Below the pieces are notes generated by a model, which saw only the letters and a list, made by a program, of their open reading frames with translations, searched no databases and had not been told where the DNA came from. The translations under genes and the position numbers were made by a program. Positions 58,034 through 64,000 of a stretch of 64,000 nucleotides of DNA are shown piece after piece (the first letter of the stretch is position 1; each line of letters begins with the position of its first letter). Location: positions 1,434,733 to 1,498,732 of the forward strand of contig PCDI01000004.1 of NCBI GenBank assembly GCA_002778195.1. The letters are read 5' to 3'. Origin of the DNA: Raffaelea ambrosiae. Taxonomy: Eukaryota; Ascomycota; Sordariomycetes; Ophiostomatales; Ophiostomataceae.

Positions 58034-58373
58034 TCATTTGGCTTTCTTTGCAGCCGCCTGGCACGTTGCGTCAGCACGACAGCTCGGGGAAACAGCCAGG
58101 TGCAGAAACACGCAAAAGAAAAAAAAGAAAAAAAAAGGGGGGGGGGGAACCGCGCGCACCAGATAACAGTTCTTCAGCTTCATAAACTCGGCCGCGCACT
58201 TGTCCTTGTAGACCGAGTTGTAGTCGGCCACGATGCACTTTCCGTAGACAGCCGCCTGGCGACGAGAGTTAGCCCTGCTGGACTTGTCTGCAAGAGTCCG
58301 CTTCGCCTACCTCGGCTGAGCATTGCGACACGGCGGCGGCAAACCGCTGGATCGGTCGAGTCCGTGGCTGCAT
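58034..58373 (-). CDS. 60-residue twin-CX9C mitochondrial protein, NDUFAF8-like
   Basis: Exons 58373-58311, 58255-58160 and 58057-58034 give 60 residues beginning MQPRTRPIQRFAAAVSQCSA. Two CX9C pairs are visible: Cys-Ser-Ala-Glu through to Gly-Lys-Cys across the first splice, and KCAAEFMKLKNCYL. The final eight-codon exon encodes AAAKKAK, matching the AAAKK seen near the C-terminus of vertebrate NDUFAF8 as I recall it. NDUFAF8 is a complex I assembly partner in mitochondria. Twin-CX9C proteins are imported into the intermembrane space by Mia40, although NDUFAF8 itself acts with matrix-side assembly factors. The assignment is by pattern, not by search. It faces the Sfi1-type gene across about 670 bases. 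Confidence 0.8.
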
Positions 58374-59039
58374 GATGGGCGTATGGGCAAGCGTCCGTGA
58401 AGAGCTGGGCAAGGGCAAGAGACTATGGTTGTTGTGCAGCTTGCCAGAAAGCCGACGCGGACAGCGACCAACATGCAAAATCTCCGGGAGCAGCAGCTTT
58501 CGCTGCGCTCTCATTGGCCCCGATTGACCGCCTTCCTCAATGCGGACGGGCCCCGCTTTTTACCAGAAAGAGCCGCCGCTACGAACTAACTAGTTAGTTA
58601 CTATGTGCACTACACTGCTACTATGTCCCCAAGCACGCGCTACACCTCTTAACGCGTCCCTGGGGCTGCTGGGCGTCGCGAAACGTGCCCACCCCCGTCA
58701 ACCTTGCCTGTCCGTCCTGTTTGCTTGCGTGCGGCCACCCTCAGCCCTCTTGTTTCCCTGCGCTCTTGTGTTCCGCGCCTGCATTGCTTGCGTGTCGCCG
58801 CTTTTTCCGCCTGCTGCTATACACCGGGGAAGCATAGCGAGCAGCCGCCCACGGCGCTCTCCTTTTCAACACGGGCCATCTCTGAATTCTGCATTCCGAA
58901 TTCTCCTTTTTTTGGGGGGCAACTCTCTTCCGCCCTCGTCGACCTCCACAACAAGAAACAAACGACCGGCGCCGGCCGACACCCCCGCCCTTCCGTGCTC
59001 TCTCCCCATTATCATGCCTTCGCCGGCGTGCTGGATCTC
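58374..59039. promoter_or_regulatory. Divergent intergenic region, NDUFAF8-like / Sfi1-like
   Basis: About 670 bases. Two TACTATGT octamers lie at 58599 and 58619. The last 400 bases are pyrimidine-rich. An out-of-frame ATG at 59014 lies 26 bases before the chosen Sfi1-like start and could act as an upstream start. Confidence 0.5.
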
Positions 59040-62000
59040 ATGCCGTCACACGCTGCGCTGTCCTCGCGCGATGGCCGAGTCCGATCGTCTTCCATCCAAA
59101 GCAAAGAGCCAACAGATGCGCCGCCATACTACACCAACGAGGGTGTGTAGTGCCATTGCTTCTTTTTTCTTCCCCCCGTCTTGCGGCTCTGTGTCTCTAG
59201 ACGACGACTAACCCCTCTCCAGAGATCGAACTGCTCCACGAGGTCGTCGCCCTCGGCCAGGAGCTCCTTCCGACACTCCCCAAGCGCGACCAGCTTCCCA
59301 CGACCGCGCTCTTCCGCGCCGCCGACCTCGTCTTCCCACAGCATGGCCTCGATCCCGATGGCGAGGACAAGCTCAACCGCGTCATCTTCCTCGTGGGCGG
59401 CATGCGCACCAGCGACGACCTCCTCGACCGCTTTGCCACCGTGCTGCGCCGGATGGGCATAGAGCTCGAGTACATCAACCAGGACGAGGAACAGCCAGGC
59501 CAGCCAGGCCAGCCAGGCCAGCCAGACCAGCAGGACCAGCCGGACCAGCAGGACCAGCCGGACCAGCAGGACCAGCAGGACCAGCCTGGCCAGCACGGTC
59601 GACACGGTCGACACGGCCAGCACTATACCATCTCGAATCTCCACGCATCGCCCCCCTCCGTGCACTCCTCGGCCACAGCCTCGTCGGCCAGCCCCGGCTA
59701 CCCAGGCCCGCTTCCTACCCTTCCTAAACCACCCGCTTCGCAACGCGCAAGCGGCCATCGCCGGCGCAATTCCGACACGAATGCCCATCTGGCCGAGACA
59801 GACGACCGGCACGGCCGACCGGGCCGGCCTGACCAGCCGGACCGCCACCATCCACAACCCCGGCGCCATCGCCAGAGACGACGGTCCGATTCTCTCGCGC
59901 CGCCGCGCTACCACCACCACCTCCCATCCACAGAATCCACACGCCCCATCGACCCCTGGCTCTCCCAACTGCCCCCCTACCCTGGCAGGGGCCAGCCTGA
60001 GGAGGACGTGAAGGACGCAGACCATCTGGAGAGCGACGTGCCCGCGGACGAAGACGTCCACGGCTACCCCCGTGACCAAGCCCTGGATGGCCGCGACGGC
60101 CTCGACGCCTACACGCGCTCGCTCGAGATGCTGGGGCTTCCCGCTGCCCGACACCAGATCCACGCCCACAACCACGACCCAATGGACGCCGAGGACAGCA
60201 AACGCCTCCCACTCCCACCCCCGCTCCCACGCCGCTTCCACGATCTTCCTTACCGGACCCGCGAACTGCCCGACCCGACGCCGTATCCGATGCCGCCAGC
60301 GCGCTCATCGACAGAGCCGCAGTCGCCTCGATCCGGCCTGTCACTGGCCACCTACTCGGAGGCGGAGTTTCCCGGTGCCAGCGACACGACCATCCAAGAC
60401 GACCTGGAGGACGGCCCTCCTCCCAAGGTCGACCCGGTCATCATGGCCAAGGTGGCCGACACGTTCTTTATGCGCTTCACCTTTCTCGGCGGCCTGGCCG
60501 TCGACACGTGGCGCGCCATCTGCGCCGCGCACAGGGAGCAGCAGGCGTATGCGGAAGCCATGGACCGCGAGCTGTCTGCATCCGAGGCCGTCTTGATGTG
60601 GAGCGCGGTTGCGGGCACGCGCCCCAAAGAAGTGGCCCGGACCACCGATCGGCAGCCAGGACCAGCAGCACTGGAAGCCGACGCCGACGGCGAGAACGAA
60701 GGAGAAGAGGGCCCGGCGGACCCGGCGGACCCGGCGGACCCGGCGGACCCGGAGGACGAGCTCTCCGAGGACGAGCTCTCCGAGGACGCGGAGGGAACGG
60801 AGGAGGCGACGCACACGCAAGGCGGCCAGCTCCTGGAGCGGCGCGAACGCATCATGAAGATGGCCGCGCGTGCCTACGACATATCCATCCTGTCCAAGGC
60901 CATGACGCACTGGCAGGTCATGGCCGAGGAGGAGACAGAGCGGACCAAGGTGGCGCGGCGCCATCTTCTGCGCAAGAAGGTCTTTGGTGCCTGGAGAGCG
61001 CAGAGCGTCCACGACGAGGCCCAGGTCCACGCCGTCACGCTCAGCTGGTCCGTCCAGCACTGGGCCCAAGCCGCGGCACGGGCCAGCGAGGAGCGGCAGC
61101 TGGCCACCCAAGTCCACCACCGCGACCTCGCCGCGGTCCACTTCTGGACCTGGTTTCGGGCGCACCAGGAACGCACGGCTCTGTCGTGGCGACACGACCA
61201 CCTCCGAACGACCTCCCTGGACCGATGGCGGGAGGGCGCCCGTGCCCGGACCGAGGCCGAGGCCCGTGCGACGCAGTGCGCCGCGGGCGATCTGCTCTGG
61301 GCCGCGGCCAGCCACTGGATGGTGGAAACGCAGAGCATGGCCACGATCCAGCGCCGTGTGCGCGAGCAGGAGCACGGCAGGCTCTGCCAGTCGGCGCTCG
61401 CCGACTGGAGCAAGCTGGCGTCGCTCGCGGGACAGCTGCGCACGATCCAGTCGGCGCGGGCGGCGCAGCGGAAGCAGACGGCGGTCGCCCGGTGGCGGCA
61501 GGGCACAGCCGCCGCGCGGGCGCAGACGGCGCAGATCGACGGCGAGGCCTTGCGGGACTGTGCGCAGCACTGGATCCGCGAGACGGCGCTGGGCCTGTAC
61601 CGCGCCGAGGAGGCGCACCGGCGCAAGGCCGCGTGCTTCCGCGACTGGGCGCTGCTGGAGAAGCTCGCGTTTTACCAGCGCTACCGGGACGAGCAGCGGC
61701 TCCGGACGTCGGTCCGGCAGCTGCAGACGGCGTGCGACGATCGGCGGCAGGGCGCGCAGGCGTTCTTTGGTCCGGCGGCGGACCAGCTCCGCACGGCCCA
61801 CACGGTGCTCGACGCCGTCGCGGCCTGGCAGGGCGCGCAGGAGGCGCAGCGCGACCAGGGCGACCTGGCCACGGCGCTCGACCACGGCGGCCTGGCCGTG
61901 GAGGCCGTGGGCGCGCTGGCCCAGGGCGCCGCCGACCACGCGGCGATGGACGTGCTGGCGGGCCGCGGCGCCTACTATGTCGCGGTGAGCAGCGCGCTCG

Positions 62001-63832
62001 CCGGCTGGCCGGGCTGTGCGAGGGCGACGCGCGAGGCGCGGCTGCGGGCCACGTATCGCCGGCTGCGGCGCGGCGTCAAGCGGGCGGCGGCGGCGGACTG
62101 CCTGGGGGCGTGGCGGGCGGCGACGGACGAGGGCCGGGCGGGCCGGGTGACGGCGGACGCCGTGCGCGCGGACCGCTTCGAGACCAGCACGGTCTGGGCC
62201 GCGCTCGACGGCTGGATCCGCGCGACCAACGACGGCCTCTTCCGGGCGGCGGTGGCGGCGGAGGCCGACGCCGAGGTGCATCTCAGCCGCTGGCGGCTGC
62301 AGCTGGCGCAGCACGACGACGGCGTGGCGATTGCGGCCGAGCACGACGCGGCGACGCAGCTGGCCGGCCGCTGGGACGACTGGGAGCTGCAGGCGGTGCA
62401 GGCGCGTGCGTGGCAGCACACGGCGGCGGCGCTCCACGACAAGAACAACCGGCGACTGGGCCGGCAGGTGCTGGCGGCCTGGCACCAGCTGGTCGTGGCG
62501 CCGCCGGACCAGGAGGGGGACAACGACGCGGCGGATGGTCGCGCGGAGGATTTTGGTGACGGCGGCGGCGACGGCTATGGCTACGGCGATGGCGATGGCT
62601 ACGGCTATGGCGGTGGCTACGGCTATGGCGACGACGGCGGCGATGGCTACGGATATGGCTACGGCTACGGCTCGTCTGCGCGGAGCGGAGACGGTCGGCC
62701 TCCCCACCACAGCAACACAGCGCGGTGGGCGTTTTCCGACGCCGTCCAGACGCCGGTGGCGACGCACCGCCGGCCGTTTCTGAGCAGCAGCGTGGCCAGC
62801 ACCGCGGTGGTCGCCGGCACGGGCACGCAGCCGAGGCGGCTGCATCGGTCCGCGGCCGTGCCCAGCGGCCGACGAAGAACGTACGTGGGTGCGGGTGCGG
62901 GTGGAGGAGGCTACGGCTACGGCCACGACACATCCCCCCCGGACCGGCCCTCGCAGCCCTACGCAGCCAGCGTGCCGCTCTTCCCCAGGACGCCGACGAC
63001 GACTTCGCAGGCCGCGCAAACGCGGCCGCTCAGCCTGCTGCAGCAGCGCCTGCAGTCGGCGTCCCAGCTGGCCGAGTCGGTGCAGCTGGGCCCGATGCCC
63101 GAGTTTGACGAGACCGCCTACGAGGAGGAGGAGGAGGAGGAGGAGGAGGAGGAGGCGGCGGAGGCGGCGGAGGCGGCGGAGGCAGAGGCGGACGTTGTCG
63201 ACTACGTGGACCATGGGGCGGACGGGGATGCCTCGTCCGAGGGCGAGGAGGAGCAGGGGGAGGCTGTGCTTTTTAGTTCGTCCCGGCACGCCCACCTCCA
63301 CGCCCACCGGACGACACCCGCGGCGGCGAGCACGCCGCGGCCCCGACGAGCGGCGCACGCGGCGTCCTATCCGGCGCGGGTGGTGGACGGGGTGGTGGAC
63401 GGGGTGGTGGACGAGGAGGCGCCCGACGAGCCGCCGCCGCGACAGCAGCCGCCCCGGGCCCGGCCTTGGCCGAGACGGGTCCACGACGAGGGGACGGTCG
63501 TGCCGGGCCGGCGCGGTCCGTCGTCGTGGTCGTTGTCGCGGACAGCCGCCGCCGCTGCTGCTGCGGCCGCCACGACGACCACCACCACGCCGATGGCCCC
63601 CCTGCCGTCGCCGTTTGAGCGTCGCCTGCGTGCCGCGTACCGGGCCGGCCCAGCCGAGGAGGAGGAGGAGGAGAATCCCCGTCGGCCCGGCCCGCGACCA
63701 CGCCTCGCACCACCCGGGCGGGTGCTCGGCACGGAGACGCCGGTCCCACCGAGTCCGCGCCCGCCTTGGGCCGCGTCCATGCGGTCGTCGACGGCGCGGG
63801 TGACCTTTGCCGAGAGGGAGAGGCGGTACTGA
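59040..63832 (+). CDS. SFI1: Sfi1-type centrin-binding spindle pole protein
   Basis: Exons 59040-59142 and 59223-63832 give 1,570 residues. The N-terminus PPYYTNEEIELLHEVVALGQ joins smoothly across the intron and matches fungal Sfi1. From about residue 640 to 1,080 there are repeated Trp-containing helices at about 30-residue spacing: SKAMTHWQVMAEEE, KKVFGAWRAQSVHDE, TLSWSVQHWAQAA, AVHFWTWFRAHQE, TSLDRWREGAR, LADWSKLASLAG. These are Sfi1 repeats, each of which binds one centrin (Cdc31) on the spindle pole body half-bridge. Low-complexity regions are Gln/Pro/Asp repeats (59494-59600), Pro/Ala/Asp/Glu repeats (60700-60800), a Gly/Tyr/Asp stretch (62560-62675) and poly-Glu (63121-63160). The ATG at 59040 is the only in-frame ATG before the intron. 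After the stop, 168 bases remain with no further gene. Confidence 0.88.
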
Positions 63833-64000
63833 ACAAAAAGGGGGGGGGGGAGGGGGGAGGATGCATGTCTTTTTGTTTTTCTTTTGGGTTGTTGCTGCGT
63901 TTCTTGTTCGCAAGGGGTCTGTCCACCAGGCCAGCCCAACTCGTGTGTCTTTTCAGCGTTGCATGCATGTTGTCCCTGTCTTTTTTTTCTCTCTTTTTCT

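Noticed and set aside
60341..63913. Minus-strand open frame of 1,190 residues
   Set aside because: It is the antisense of the Sfi1-type gene. It is Arg/Ala/Pro-rich and lacks domains, as expected for GC-rich antisense frames.

Overview
The window is nuclear DNA from a filamentous ascomycete, most likely a sordariomycete. The evidence is many short introns (about 55-190 bases) with GTRNGT donors, CTAAC-type branch points and YAG acceptors, GC-rich codon use, long pyrimidine-rich leaders, and homologues such as Dicer-like 2, a DUF7514 protein and an Ime2-type kinase. Heavy Ser/Gly/Gln/Asn/Ala low-complexity expansion would fit Ophiostomatales-like fungi, but that placement is only inference. 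No rRNA, tRNA, CRISPR array, intact transposon or secondary-metabolite cluster was recognised.

Layout, left to right: a partial Rgp1-like gene (minus, running off the left edge); Dicer-like 2 (minus, eight exons, apparent +1 frameshift in the helicase domain); an RCC1-repeat protein (plus); the proteasome subunit alpha-2/Pre8 (minus); a RING-CH membrane E3 ligase (plus); a GT34 mannosyltransferase of Mnn10/Mnn11 type (plus); a relic of an aminoglycoside-phosphotransferase-like gene (minus); sphingosine-1-phosphate lyase (plus); a mitochondrial pyruvate dehydrogenase kinase (minus); an unidentified acidic coiled-coil protein (plus); a fungal Hsp70-like ATPase (minus); an Ime2/MAK-type kinase (minus); about 8 kb with no credible gene; an Stc1-domain zinc-finger protein (plus); a DUF7514 protein with a long Arg/Asp-rich tail (plus); Mo25/Hym1 (minus); a 60-residue twin-CX9C protein resembling NDUFAF8 (minus); and an Sfi1-type centrin-binding protein (plus, ending near the right edge).

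This is mostly conserved housekeeping and signalling content, not one functional cluster. Several neighbours are divergent pairs sharing one upstream region (Dicer/RCC1, Pre8/RING-CH, PDK/coiled-coil, kinase/Stc1, NDUFAF8-like/Sfi1). Two genes belong to small-RNA or chromatin silencing themes (Dicer-like 2 and the Stc1-domain protein), but they lie 38 kb apart and no operational link is shown. Exon models were assembled by hand from reading frame, splice consensus and family conservation, so individual junctions, first exons in particular, can be off. No transcripts or database searches were available.
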